From Bacillota bacterium (GTDB lineage Bacteria; Bacillota; Clostridia; Christensenellales; Aristaeellaceae), in assembly GCA_023402355.1 (NCBI GenBank), contig JAEXCG010000037.1, positions 1 to 31,587 on the forward strand: a stretch of DNA of 31,587 nucleotides, read 5' to 3'. How positions within the stretch are numbered: position 1 is the first letter of the stretch; each line of letters starts with the position of its first letter. Under the pieces are notes generated by a model. That model was given only the letters and a program-made list of their open reading frames with translations, did no database searches and had not been told where the DNA came from. A program made the translations under genes and the position numbers. Below are positions 14,579 through 22,197 of the stretch, in pieces.

Positions 14579-14598
14579 TGCTTGGCAGCTCCGCAGGG

Positions 14599-14619
14599 GT
14601 ATTAATTTTTACTTAATAC
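14599..14619. promoter_or_regulatory. 21-bp palindrome upstream of the surface-operon promoter
   Basis: GTATTAA, seven bases, TTAATAC: a perfect dyad centred near -67 from the predicted start. That is a classical activator-site position upstream of the -35 element. The binding protein is unknown. Confidence 0.45.
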
Positions 14620-14928
14620 TTCACGTTTGAGGTCTTTCGCGTCCGCTTTCAGCACCAAACAGACCCAAAGTCTATACAAAAAATGTAGCTCATTTCTCTG
14701 CCCTTTTCCCTATCTATGCCCTTATTAAACCGACCTCGTTTGCCGTTATCCATTGTAAAGCCCGCTCAAACAGACTTATAGTCCAAATTTCACTGAGAAG
14801 CGCTGATGACGCCCTCCCCCAAACGCAATCATCTATCCAACGCTCCCCGCTTGAGCGCTTAGCCTCATAACTCTTTCATCTGCGATTTGGGTAAAGCCGT
14901 GTATGTCGTCCGCCTCATGGCGGCAAAC
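14620..14928. other. Intergenic stretch with no gene seen
   Basis: About 310 bp between the surface-operon dyad and the second rplQ terminator. It is A/T-richer than the neighbouring genes. I see no convincing reading frame. A small dyad AGAC-N5-GTCT (near 14660-14675) is the only structure I noticed. Confidence 0.5.
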
Positions 14929-14965
14929 AAAAAAAAGGCCGCCACGGAGGGTTCCTCCATAGCGG
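14929..14965 (-). terminator. Second rplQ terminator
   Basis: On the minus strand CCGC-T-ATGGAGG pairs with CCTCCGT-G-GCGG around an AAC loop. CC and eight consecutive T follow. This is a strong intrinsic terminator about 80 nt after the rplQ stop. Confidence 0.92.
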
Positions 14966-15007
14966 TTTACCGGGTGATGTATACGATTCTTGAATGCCGG
15001 ATTCCAT

Positions 15008-15039
15008 ACAAAAAGCGTCCCCCCAGCGGAAGGACGCTT
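15008..15039 (-). terminator. First rplQ terminator
   Basis: On the minus strand AAGCGTCC pairs with GGACGCTT and is followed by TTT. The stem begins only about seven bases after the rplQ stop, so this ends the ribosomal supercluster. Confidence 0.92.
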
Positions 15040-15045
15040 GATATA

Positions 15046-15558
15046 TCACACCAGCTCCAGAATGACCATCTCGGCCGCGTCGCCACGGCGCGGGCCTTTC
15101 TTCACGATGCGGGTGTAGCCGCCGGCGCAGTTCTTCTCTTCGTTGCGCTTCTTGTACTTGGGGCCGATCTCGGTGAAGAGCTTCTCCACGCAGGGATACT
15201 TCACGTCCTTCGTGCGCTCCCTGTACTCCGACTTGCTCTCGTCCGCCTTCTTCTGCTCCTGAATGTTGTACAGGTAAGCCATGATCAGGCGGCGGGCATG
15301 CAGCTTCGAGGGGCTGTCGTTGCGCACCGTGACGGTGACGGTCTGACCCTTGTCGTTGTTGAAGGTCTTGGTAGCTTCGATATTGTTGTCGCACTCGCGC
15401 ACGGCCAGCGTGATCAGGCGCTCGGCGGCGGAGCGAACCTCCTTCGCGCGGGCCAGCGTGGTCTCGATGCGGCCGTACCAGATCAGGTTGGTGACCTGGT
15501 TGCGCAGCAGCGCCTTACGCTGGTCGGCGGTCCGGCCCAGTTTGCGTTGATATGCCAT
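15046..15558 (-). CDS. rplQ: 50S ribosomal protein L17, with two insertions
   Basis: L17 binds 23S rRNA near the exit-tunnel side of the large subunit. The start MAYQRKLGRT and the end GGYTRI...GPRRGDAAEMVILELV are typical. The protein is 170 residues, whereas bacterial L17 is usually about 113-127. The excess sits at about 55-82 (rich in Thr, Val and Asn) and 98-121 (rich in Lys and Glu). The conserved KLHARR motif lies between the inserts. It is the last gene of the alpha block, 29 bp after rpoA, with AGGAGG before its ATG. Confidence 0.97.
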   Translation of the reverse strand: MAYQRKLGRTADQRKALLRNQVTNLIWYGRIETTLARAKEVRSAAERLITLAVRECDNNIEATKTFNNDKGQTVTVTVRNDSPSKLHARRLIMAYLYNIQEQKKADESKSEYRERTKDVKYPCVEKLFTEIGPKYKKRNEEKNCAGGYTRIVKKGPRRGDAAEMVILELV

Positions 15559-15587
15559 GAGTGGAAACCTCCTTCAAATCACAGTGC

Positions 15588-16532
15588 TTATTCGTCGTTG
15601 GCACGCAAGGCCAATCCCAGCGCGGCCAGCTTCTGCTCGACCTCTTCCAGGGACTTCTTGCCCAGATTGCGGACCTTCATCATGTCTTCCTGGTTGCGCT
15701 GAACCAGCTCAGCCACGGTGTTGATGCCCGCACGCTTCAGACAATTGTAGGCACGGACCGAAAGATCCAGCTCCTCAATGGTCATCTCAAGAACTTTTTC
15801 CTTCTTGTCATCTTCCGGCTCGTTAAAGTCGACGGGCATCACGTGCTCCGTGAGGTTTACGAACAGCGTCAGATGGCCGGAAAGGATCTTCGCCGCCAGG
15901 CTGATGGCTTCGTCCGGCAGAATGCTACCGTCCGTCCATACTTCCAGCGTCAGCTTGTCAAAGTCCGTGATCTGACCCACACGCGTGTCTTCCACCACGT
16001 AGTTCACCTTGCGAATGGGGGTGAAGATGGAATCCACCGGAATGACGCCGATGGGCGTATTGGGCTGCTTGTTGCGATCCGCGGAAACGTATCCGCGGCC
16101 CTTTTCAAGCGTCACGTGCATCACCAGATGCGCATCCTCGTTCAGGGTGGCGATGTGCAGGTCCTTATTGATGACCTCCACCTCGTCGTCCACCTCAAGC
16201 GCGGCGGCGGTGAGCTCGCACGGTCCTTTCACGTCGATGCTGATTAGCTTCGTGCCTTCGCTATACAGCCGAGCAGAGAGTTCTTTGAGGTTGAGGATGA
16301 TCTCGGTCACGTCTTCCTTCACGCCGGGCACAGCCGAAAACTCGTGCTGAATCCCTTCGATGCGGATGCTGGAGACCGCGACGCCCGGAAGCGAAGAGAG
16401 CAGCACGCGGCGCAGCGAGTTGCCCAGCGTGTGGCCGAAACCACGTTCCAGGGGCTCGATGACGAATTTACCGTAGCAATTGTTCTCACCGGTTTCCAGC
16501 CGTTCGATCCGGGGCTTTTCGATTTCGATCAT
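15588..16532 (-). CDS. rpoA: DNA-directed RNA polymerase subunit alpha
   Basis: A 314-residue alpha subunit, the usual length. The N-terminal assembly domain shows the dimer and beta-contact motif GFGHTLGNSLRRVLLSSLPG at about 31-50. After a short linker the C-terminal domain (about 247-314) contains RAYNCLKRAGI, whose Arg at about 260 matches the residue that contacts UP-element DNA in E. coli alpha, and VRNLGKKSLEEV. It assembles core polymerase. It sits 52 bp after rpsD and before rplQ, the standard alpha-operon order, so polymerase and ribosome synthesis are coupled. Confidence 0.98.
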   Translation of the reverse strand: MIEIEKPRIERLETGENNCYGKFVIEPLERGFGHTLGNSLRRVLLSSLPGVAVSSIRIEGIQHEFSAVPGVKEDVTEIILNLKELSARLYSEGTKLISIDVKGPCELTAAALEVDDEVEVINKDLHIATLNEDAHLVMHVTLEKGRGYVSADRNKQPNTPIGVIPVDSIFTPIRKVNYVVEDTRVGQITDFDKLTLEVWTDGSILPDEAISLAAKILSGHLTLFVNLTEHVMPVDFNEPEDDKKEKVLEMTIEELDLSVRAYNCLKRAGINTVAELVQRNQEDMMKVRNLGKKSLEEVEQKLAALGLALRANDE

Positions 16533-16584
16533 TCAACAAACCCTCCTCAATATAGCCGTCGTCGAGGGAGAAAGGTAACTCTCA

Positions 16585-17211
16585 TTAACGAGAGTAAAGC
16601 TCGACGATGAGGTGCTCTTCGATGGAGAGATCGACATCTTCACGCGTCGGCAGAGCAGTGACGGTAGCCGTCAGGTTCTCGGCATCGAGGGTCAGCCACT
16701 TCGGGACGATGCGGCCAGTGCCTTCGCGCAGGTTCTTGAAATGCACCTGCTCCTTGCTGCGGGCACGAACGGTAATCACGTCATTCGCGGACACCAGATA
16801 GGAAGGAATATCCACCTTCTTGCCGTTGACCAGGATGTGGCCGTGACGGACAAGCTGGCGGGCCTGCGGGCGGGACGCGCCCAGGCCCAGGCGGTACACG
16901 ACGTTGTCCAGGCGGCGCTCCAGCAGCTGCAGGAGGTTGTCGCCGGTGACGCCCTTCATGCTGGCCGCCTTTTCGTAATAACGGACGAACTGGCCTTCCA
17001 GCACGCCGTACGCGCGGCGGGCCTTCTGCTTCTCACGAAGCTGCGTGCCATACTCGCTCATCTTCTTCTGACGAGCCTGACCATGCTGGCCGGGAGGGGT
17101 GGGACGCGCGCTCACAGCGCACTTCGCGGAGAAGCAGCGCTCGCCCTTCAAGAAGAGCTTCGTACCCTCGCGGCGGCACAGACGGCAAACGGAACCTGTA
17201 TATCTAGCCAT
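16585..17211 (-). CDS. rpsD: 30S ribosomal protein S4, zinc-binding type
   Basis: S4 is a primary 16S rRNA-binding protein that starts assembly of the 30S body. The 208-residue length is typical. Cys9, Cys12, Cys26 and Cys31 form the N-terminal zinc site of the C+ form. The S4 RNA-binding domain includes RLDNVVYRLGLGASRPQARQ near the middle. The stop codon lies in the loop of a perfect 6-bp hairpin (ACTCTC/GAGAGT, 16578-16595). S4 is a known translational autoregulator in several bacteria; no regulatory site is proven here. Confidence 0.98.
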   Translation of the reverse strand: MARYTGSVCRLCRREGTKLFLKGERCFSAKCAVSARPTPPGQHGQARQKKMSEYGTQLREKQKARRAYGVLEGQFVRYYEKAASMKGVTGDNLLQLLERRLDNVVYRLGLGASRPQARQLVRHGHILVNGKKVDIPSYLVSANDVITVRARSKEQVHFKNLREGTGRIVPKWLTLDAENLTATVTALPTREDVDLSIEEHLIVELYSR

Positions 17212-17230
17212 TTTGTCTATACCTCCTAAA

Positions 17231-17632
17231 TTACACTCTTCTGCGCTTGGGCGGACGGCAGCCGTTGTGCGGAATCGGCGTCACGTCCTTGATCATGTTG
17301 ACCTCCAGACCCGCCGCCTGCAGCGAACGAATCGCCGCCTCGCGTCCGGAGCCCGGGCCCTTGACGTAGACTTCAACGGTCTTCAGACCGTACTCCATCG
17401 CGGCCTTCGCGGCCGTCTCGGCAGCCGTCTGCGCGGCGAAGGGCGTCGACTTCTTGGAGCCGCGGAAGCCCAGGCCGCCAGCGGACGCCCAGGACAGGGC
17501 GTTGCCCTGCGTGTCGGTCAGCGTGACGATGGTGTTATTGAAAGAGGAGCGGATGTGGGCGGCGCCGCGCTCCACGAGCTTGCGCTCGCGGCGCTTGCGG
17601 GCCGTCTTCTTCAGCTTCTGCTTAGGTGCCAT
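17231..17632 (-). CDS. rpsK: 30S ribosomal protein S11
   Basis: S11 lines the mRNA exit and E-site platform of the small subunit. The 133-residue sequence has the expected motifs: AHIRSSFNNTIVTLTD, GFRGSKKSTPFAAQ, VYVKGPGSGREAAIRSL and the basic C-terminal PHNGCRPPKRRRV. It lies between rpsM (15 bp) and rpsD (19 bp). Confidence 0.98.
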   Translation of the reverse strand: MAPKQKLKKTARKRRERKLVERGAAHIRSSFNNTIVTLTDTQGNALSWASAGGLGFRGSKKSTPFAAQTAAETAAKAAMEYGLKTVEVYVKGPGSGREAAIRSLQAAGLEVNMIKDVTPIPHNGCRPPKRRRV

Positions 17633-17647
17633 TGTGAATCCCTCCTA

Positions 17648-18025
17648 TTACTTCGTGGCCTTCTTCTTGCCAGCAATCGTCTTCTTCGGGCCCTTCCGGG
17701 TACGCGCGTTCTGCTTGGTGTTCTGTCCGCGTACCGGCAGGCCGCGGCGATGACGAACGCCACGATAGCAACCGATTTCCACAAGGCGCTTGATGTTCAG
17801 AGACACATCGCGGCGAAGGTCGCCCTCCACCTTGAGGTTGTGCTCGATATACTCACGCAGCTTGCCGACTTCCTGCTCCGTGAGGTCCTTCACGCGGGTA
17901 TCGGGGTTCACGCCCGTGGCCTTCAGCGTGGCCTGGGCGGTCTTCAGTCCGATACCGAAGATGTAGGTAAGGCCAACTTCAACGCGCTTGTCGCGCGGCA
18001 GGTCTACACCCGAAATACGTGCCAT
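17648..18025 (-). CDS. rpsM: 30S ribosomal protein S13
   Basis: S13 sits in the 30S head and contacts the P-site tRNA and 50S bridge. The 125-residue sequence has MARISGVDLP, the helix-hairpin-helix YIFGIGLKTAQ, and the basic tail CYRGVRHRRGLPVRGQNTK, which reaches the decoding region. It is the first gene of the alpha block after a 188-bp gap, so it may have an internal promoter. Confidence 0.98.
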   Translation of the reverse strand: MARISGVDLPRDKRVEVGLTYIFGIGLKTAQATLKATGVNPDTRVKDLTEQEVGKLREYIEHNLKVEGDLRRDVSLNIKRLVEIGCYRGVRHRRGLPVRGQNTKQNARTRKGPKKTIAGKKKATK

Positions 18026-18213
18026 GTTCTACATGCACCTCCAGATAGTTCGCTTCATAATACAGTGAAATGTATGAAAAGTCGCATGGAACACAAGCTC
18101 ATGCTTGCGCAGCCGCCCAGGCGATCCTTCCTGTCATGACCATGCGCCCGCCGCGTGACGGCGAGTGCATCATGTACGCCGCAAAGCAGCTCCCTTGGCG
18201 TCCGCCGCGGAAA
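18026..18213 (-). promoter_or_regulatory. Longest gap inside the supercluster; possible weak alpha-block promoter
   Basis: The 188 bp between rpmJ and rpsM hold no gene I can support. A TATTAT hexamer with a GACT-containing -35-like sequence about 17 bp upstream lies close before rpsM. A small hairpin CGCCG/CGGCG (18149-18163) lies further up. The -35 match is poor, so an alpha-block promoter or leader is only a suggestion from the spacing and from E. coli, where this is where the alpha operon starts. Confidence 0.3.
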
Positions 18214-18327
18214 TCAGCCCTGCTTCTGCTTGTGCTTGGGGTTCTCGCAGATGACCATCACGCGGCCCTTGCGCTTGATGATCTTGCACTTTTCGCAAAT
18301 GGGTTTGACCGACGGTCTGACTTTCAT
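18214..18327 (-). CDS. rpmJ: 50S ribosomal protein L36
   Basis: A 37-residue protein with start MKVRPSVKPICEKCK and the end ENPKHKQKQG. Cys11, Cys14, Cys27 and His32 form the zinc site of the C+ form. L36 is a late-assembling 23S rRNA-binding protein. AGGAGG precedes the ATG at 18327. Order infA-rpmJ-rpsM is the usual one. Confidence 0.97.
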   Translation of the reverse strand: MKVRPSVKPICEKCKIIKRKGRVMVICENPKHKQKQG

Positions 18328-18358
18328 GCCAAGATCCTCCTAATCCAATGTGTCAGCC

Positions 18359-18580
18359 TCAGCCCTTGCTGCGCCAGGTGATGCGTCCCCTGGTCAGATC
18401 ATAGGGAGAGAGCTCAATGGTTACCTTATCGCCCGGGTAGATGCGGATGAAGTTCATGCGCATTTTGCCCGAGATATGGGCCATGATGCGGTGCCCGCCC
18501 GGCAGCTCCACTTGGAATACTGCGTTGGGCAGCGCTTCGATGACGGTGCCTTCTACTTCGATGTTATCGCTCTTAGCCAA
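18359..18580 (-). CDS. infA: Translation initiation factor IF-1, TTG start
   Basis: A 73-residue S1/OB-fold protein that binds the 30S A site during initiation. Motifs are MAKSDNIEVEGTVIEALPNA, GHRIMAHISGKMR and IYPGDKVTIELSPYDL. The first codon is TTG at 18580: an in-frame TGA lies two codons upstream, and GGAGG lies 8 nt before the TTG, so no ATG start is possible without losing the conserved N-terminus. It begins 3 bp after the KOW gene stops. Confidence 0.97.
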   Translation of the reverse strand: MAKSDNIEVEGTVIEALPNAVFQVELPGGHRIMAHISGKMRMNFIRIYPGDKVTIELSPYDLTRGRITWRSKG

Positions 18581-18583
18581 CCC

Positions 18584-18886
18584 TCAGCCCTCCTTACGCG
18601 GCGGTAGCGTGTCGGCGTAACCGGCCGCTTCCAGACAATTGCGCAGCTCGGAGTCAAAGACGATCTTTCCCTCCTGGAGCTTTGCCTGAACGCTGGCAAT
18701 ACATTCCGGTCTTGCCGTTAAATGCTTGATCTTTTTCTTCTTTGGATTGTCTACTTTACGCAGACAGCCGTTTGCAATGGCCACATGCTCGCCGTCGATG
18801 ATGCCGACGACGACGTAGTGACTCCCTGCGTCGCGCCCGGCCTTGGAGTAAACCACGCGACCGATTTCCATCGGGAAAGAGGTCAT
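18584..18886 (-). CDS. KOW-domain RNA-binding protein (L14e/L27e-like)
   Basis: A 100-residue basic protein. The N-terminal half (IGRVVYSKAGRDAGSHYVVVG, residues 8-28) is a KOW fold as in archaeal/eukaryotic L14e; the rest contains a Lys cluster (KKKKIKHL, 49-56) and LRNCLEAAGY. Its exact function is not known to me. Related short genes sit between map and infA in many Clostridia, suggesting a ribosome- or translation-linked role. Its ATG overlaps the map stop codon by four bases (ATGA), so the two are likely translationally coupled. Confidence 0.88.
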   Translation of the reverse strand: MTSFPMEIGRVVYSKAGRDAGSHYVVVGIIDGEHVAIANGCLRKVDNPKKKKIKHLTARPECIASVQAKLQEGKIVFDSELRNCLEAAGYADTLPPRKEG

Positions 18887-19653
18887 CGGTTTCCCTCCTT
18901 GCCGTACCCGGGAAGCGTCAAGATTTCAGGCTCCCCACCGGTAATGGCGATGGTGTGTTCATAGTGAGCGCAGAGGCTCCCGTCACTGGTCACGACCGTC
19001 CAGCCGTCTTTCAGCGTCTTGACCGCCCAGTGACCGGCCGCGATCATCGGCTCCACGGCAATCGTCATGCCTGCGCGGAGCCTCGGGCCGTGCCCGGGGA
19101 TGCCGTAATTGGGCACCTCGGGGTCTTCGTGCATTTCCCGGCCGATGCCGTGCCCGCATAGAGCCCGCACCGCCGAATAGCCGTGTGCTTCCACAAAGGT
19201 CTGAACCGCGTGTCCGATATCGCTGATGCGGTTGCCCTCGCGTGCCTGCGCGATGCCTTCAAAGAAGCTTCGCTCCGTCACGTCGATCAGGCGCTGCGCC
19301 TCCGGGCTGATCTGGCCGACGCCCGCCGTAAAGGCGCTGTCCGCCTGCCAGCCGTCCAGGACCAGCCCGCCGTCGATCGAGACGATCGACCCCTCACGCA
19401 GCACGGTGTTTCCGGGGATGCCGTGCACCACCTGCTCGTCGATCGACGTGCACAGGCTCGCGGGATACCCCTCGTAGTGCAGGAAGGACGGAACCGCGCC
19501 GTGTTTGCGGATGAGCTGTTCCGCAAAGTGGTCCAGCTCTTTCGTCGTGATGCCGGGCTCAATCCGGGCCTTGACCTGTGTGAGCACCTCGTGCAAAAGC
19601 GCGCCGGCCTCACGCATTTTTGCGATTTGCGAAGGATTTTTGATGCTGATCAT
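18883..19653 (-). CDS. map: Methionine aminopeptidase, type I
   Basis: It removes the N-terminal Met of new proteins. From the ATG at 19653 it is 256 residues. The pita-bread metal ligands are visible as Asp94 (SIDGG), Asp105 (QADS), His168 (CGHGIG), Glu201 (VEPM) and Glu232 (YEHT), with the substrate His78 in VVHGIP. It starts 1 bp after the adk stop, with GGGAG six bases upstream. A longer frame to 19713 exists but only extends into adk sequence. Confidence 0.97.
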   Translation of the reverse strand: MISIKNPSQIAKMREAGALLHEVLTQVKARIEPGITTKELDHFAEQLIRKHGAVPSFLHYEGYPASLCTSIDEQVVHGIPGNTVLREGSIVSIDGGLVLDGWQADSAFTAGVGQISPEAQRLIDVTERSFFEGIAQAREGNRISDIGHAVQTFVEAHGYSAVRALCGHGIGREMHEDPEVPNYGIPGHGPRLRAGMTIAVEPMIAAGHWAVKTLKDGWTVVTSDGSLCAHYEHTIAITGGEPEILTLPGYGKEGNR

Positions 19654-19654
19654 A

Positions 19655-20278
19655 TTACACTCCCAGCGCTTTGAGGATGTCCGCGAAGCAGTCATCCAGC
19701 GGCTGCGAACCATCCACGGTCTTCAGCAGACCCTGTTTACCGTAGAAATCGATCAGCGGCGCCGTCTGATCGTGATAGACCTTCAGGCGATTGAGGACGG
19801 TCTCCGCCCGGTCGTCGTCGCGCTGGATCAGCGCAGCTCCGCACTTGTCGCAGTCCGTCTTGCCGCCCAAGCGGCTTTCGTGGAACGTCGCGCCGCAGGC
19901 CGGGCATACGCGCCGCCCTGAAAGGCGGGCGACCAGCTTGTCGTCGCTGACTTCGATGTCGACCACCGCGTCGATCCGGGCGAAGCCGCTCAGCGCCTGC
20001 GCCTGGGGAACGGTGCGCGGGAAGCCGTCCAGAATATATCCGTTTTGGCAATCCGGCATCGCCAGGCGCTCGCGGACGATGTCGATGACGACTTCGTCGG
20101 GCACGAGCTGTCCCTGGTCGATGAAAGCCTTCGCCTTCAGACCGGTATCGGTCTGCTCTTTGATCGCTTTACGGAGAATATCGCCCGTGGAAATCTGCGG
20201 GATGTTCAGCCGTTCGCACACGCGCACAGCCTGCGTCCCCTTGCCCGCGCCGGGCGGGCCGAGAAATACCACATTCAT
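19655..20278 (-). CDS. adk: Adenylate kinase, long zinc-binding form
   Basis: It converts ATP and AMP to two ADP in the cytoplasm. From the ATG at 20278 it is 207 residues. The P-loop GPPGAGKGT is at 7-15, the AMP-binding GDILR and YILDGFPRT follow, and the LID (about 120-155) has Cys125, Cys128, Cys143 and Cys146, a Cys4 zinc site seen in many Gram-positive forms. It lies 25 bp after secY and 1 bp before map. Its length is slightly below the usual 212-217. Confidence 0.97.
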   Translation of the reverse strand: MNVVFLGPPGAGKGTQAVRVCERLNIPQISTGDILRKAIKEQTDTGLKAKAFIDQGQLVPDEVVIDIVRERLAMPDCQNGYILDGFPRTVPQAQALSGFARIDAVVDIEVSDDKLVARLSGRRVCPACGATFHESRLGGKTDCDKCGAALIQRDDDRAETVLNRLKVYHDQTAPLIDFYGKQGLLKTVDGSQPLDDCFADILKALGV

Positions 20279-20303
20279 TGCGGTTCCTCCTTCCGGATAC
20301 ATC

Positions 20304-21548
20304 TTAGAGGAAGCCCTTGTAGTGACGCATCAGCATCTGGCTCTCAAGCTGGCGCATCGTCTCGATGGCGACGGATACGGCGATCAGCATGGAAGAGGCC
20401 GCGAACGGCACCCGCATGCCCGCCAAAGTCGTCATCAGGGTCGGCAGCGTCGCGAGGACGGCCAGGAAGATCGCGCCGAACAGCGTCAGACGGTTGGAGA
20501 CACGGGAGAGGTAATCGCTCGTGGGCTTGCCCTGGCGAATGCCCGGGATCGTGCCGCCGTACTGCTGCATGTTCTTGCTGATATCCACCGGGTTAAAGGT
20601 GATGCTCGTGTAGAAGAAGGTGAAGCCCACGATCAGCAGCGCCAGAACAATCTGATACACCCAGCCGCCCGTGAAGTTATTCCACCAGATGGAGATGCCC
20701 GACTTCGGGAAGAAGGCGAAGATGGTTCCGGGGAACTGCATCATCGAGAAGGCGAAGATCAGCGGCAGAACGCCGGTGGAGTTCACCTTCATCGGGATGT
20801 GGGTGGACTGGCCGCCGTACATCTTGCGGCCGACCATGCGCTTCGCGTACTGAACCGGCACGCGGCGCTCGCCCATGTCCACGAAGGTCACGGCGACGAT
20901 CATGACGAGCGCGCCCAGGATGATCGCGATGAACACGAACCAGCTGACGGTGCCCTGGAACAGACCGTTGACGCCCGAAACCGACCAGTTGAACAGGTTG
21001 GAGACGATGCCGGCGAAGATCAGCAGCGAAATGCCGTTGCCGATGCCGTTCTCCGTGATGCGCTCGCCGATCCACATGGCCAGCGAGGTGCCGGCCGCCA
21101 TGGACAGGCCGATGACGACGTAAGAAACGAAGCCGCTCTTCGCGGAGGCATGCATCGCGTACACCAGGCCGACAGCCTGAATGAAGGCGAGGATGACCGT
21201 CGTATAACGGGTATACTCGGTGATCTTCTTGCGGCCTTCAGGGCCTTCCTTGCTCAGCCGCTCCAGGGCCGGAATGGCCACGGTGAGCAGCTGCAGGATG
21301 ATCGACGCGTTGATGTACGGGGTGATGCCCATCGCCATGACGGACATCTGAGACAGACTGCCGCCGGTCATCATGTTCATGAAGCCCAGCAGGCTGAACT
21401 GTTCGATCGTATCGGAAACCTTCGTCAGGTCGATGCCCGGAACCGGGATGACGCCGACGAGGCGGTAGATCAGGAGCATCAGCAGGGTGTAGAGGATCTT
21501 CTTGCGAAGATCCGGGATCCTCCATGCGTTGCGAAGCGTTTCCAGCAT
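20304..21548 (-). CDS. secY: Preprotein translocase subunit SecY
   Basis: This is the channel of the Sec translocon in the cytoplasmic membrane. The 414-residue protein shows ten membrane segments, the plug region after GVIPVPGIDL, the ITPYINASIILQLL segment, and the cytoplasmic loop with GERRVPVQYAKRMVG used by SecA and the ribosome. It starts one base after the rplO stop. It exports proteins such as the giant surface protein encoded in this window. Confidence 0.98.
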   Translation of the reverse strand: MLETLRNAWRIPDLRKKILYTLLMLLIYRLVGVIPVPGIDLTKVSDTIEQFSLLGFMNMMTGGSLSQMSVMAMGITPYINASIILQLLTVAIPALERLSKEGPEGRKKITEYTRYTTVILAFIQAVGLVYAMHASAKSGFVSYVVIGLSMAAGTSLAMWIGERITENGIGNGISLLIFAGIVSNLFNWSVSGVNGLFQGTVSWFVFIAIILGALVMIVAVTFVDMGERRVPVQYAKRMVGRKMYGGQSTHIPMKVNSTGVLPLIFAFSMMQFPGTIFAFFPKSGISIWWNNFTGGWVYQIVLALLIVGFTFFYTSITFNPVDISKNMQQYGGTIPGIRQGKPTSDYLSRVSNRLTLFGAIFLAVLATLPTLMTTLAGMRVPFAASSMLIAVSVAIETMRQLESQMLMRHYKGFL

Positions 21549-21549
21549 G

Positions 21550-21990
21550 TCAGATCACCTCAGCTTTCCCGCCGAGAGCCTCGATCTTCTCCTTTGCCGA
21601 ACCCGTGAACTTCGCAGCCTTAACCGTCAGCTTCTTGGTCAGCTCGCCGTTGCCCAGGATCTTCACGCCGTCGAGCTCCTTCTTGATGAGGCCCGCGTCG
21701 ATCATCTCCTGCGGTCCGACGACAGCGCCGTCCTCAAAGAGGTCGAGCTTGCTGACGTTCACGATCGCGTATTCCGTAGCAAAAATGTTGGTAAAGCCGC
21801 GCTTGGGCAGACGGCGCACCAGAGGCATCTGGCCGCCTTCAAATCCCGGGCCCTTGCCGCCGCCGCTGCGGGCCTTGGAGCCCTTGTGGCCCTTGCCGGA
21901 GGTTTTGCCCAAACCGGAGCCGATGCCGCGGCCCAAACGCTTGGGCGCGGTCACGGAGCCGAGGGCCGGTTTCAACTCATTCAGCTTCAT
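21550..21990 (-). CDS. rplO: 50S ribosomal protein L15
   Basis: L15 is a late-assembly 23S rRNA-binding protein. The 146 residues have the Gly-rich basic N-terminal extension (GRGIGSGLGKTSGKGHKG, then GFEGGQMPLVRRLPKRGF) and the C-terminal globular part. It is 11 bp after rpmD and nearly abuts secY, as is common. Confidence 0.98.
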   Translation of the reverse strand: MKLNELKPALGSVTAPKRLGRGIGSGLGKTSGKGHKGSKARSGGGKGPGFEGGQMPLVRRLPKRGFTNIFATEYAIVNVSKLDLFEDGAVVGPQEMIDAGLIKKELDGVKILGNGELTKKLTVKAAKFTGSAKEKIEALGGKAEVI

Positions 21991-22001
21991 GGTGAACCTC
22001 C

Positions 22002-22184
22002 TCAGTCCTTAATCTCTACAACGTCAACCAGGTGCTTCACCTTGAAGATCATGCCGCGGATGGCGGGGTTATCTTCGAATACCTTCACCTGACGGATCTT
22101 GTGCAGGCCCAGCGCCTCGACGACCTTGATGTGATTCGGCTTGCTGGAGATCGGGGATTTCACGAGCGTTACTTGCAGTTTCAT
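22002..22184 (-). CDS. rpmD: 50S ribosomal protein L30
   Basis: A 60-residue protein from the ATG at 22184, which has AAGGAGG upstream. Motifs are LVKSPISSKPNHIKVVEALGL and NPAIRGMIFKVKHLV. It is the short bacterial L30. Upstream in-frame sequence belongs to the end of rpsE and is not used. Confidence 0.97.
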   Translation of the reverse strand: MKLQVTLVKSPISSKPNHIKVVEALGLHKIRQVKVFEDNPAIRGMIFKVKHLVDVVEIKD

Positions 22185-22197
22185 CTCATTCCCCTCC

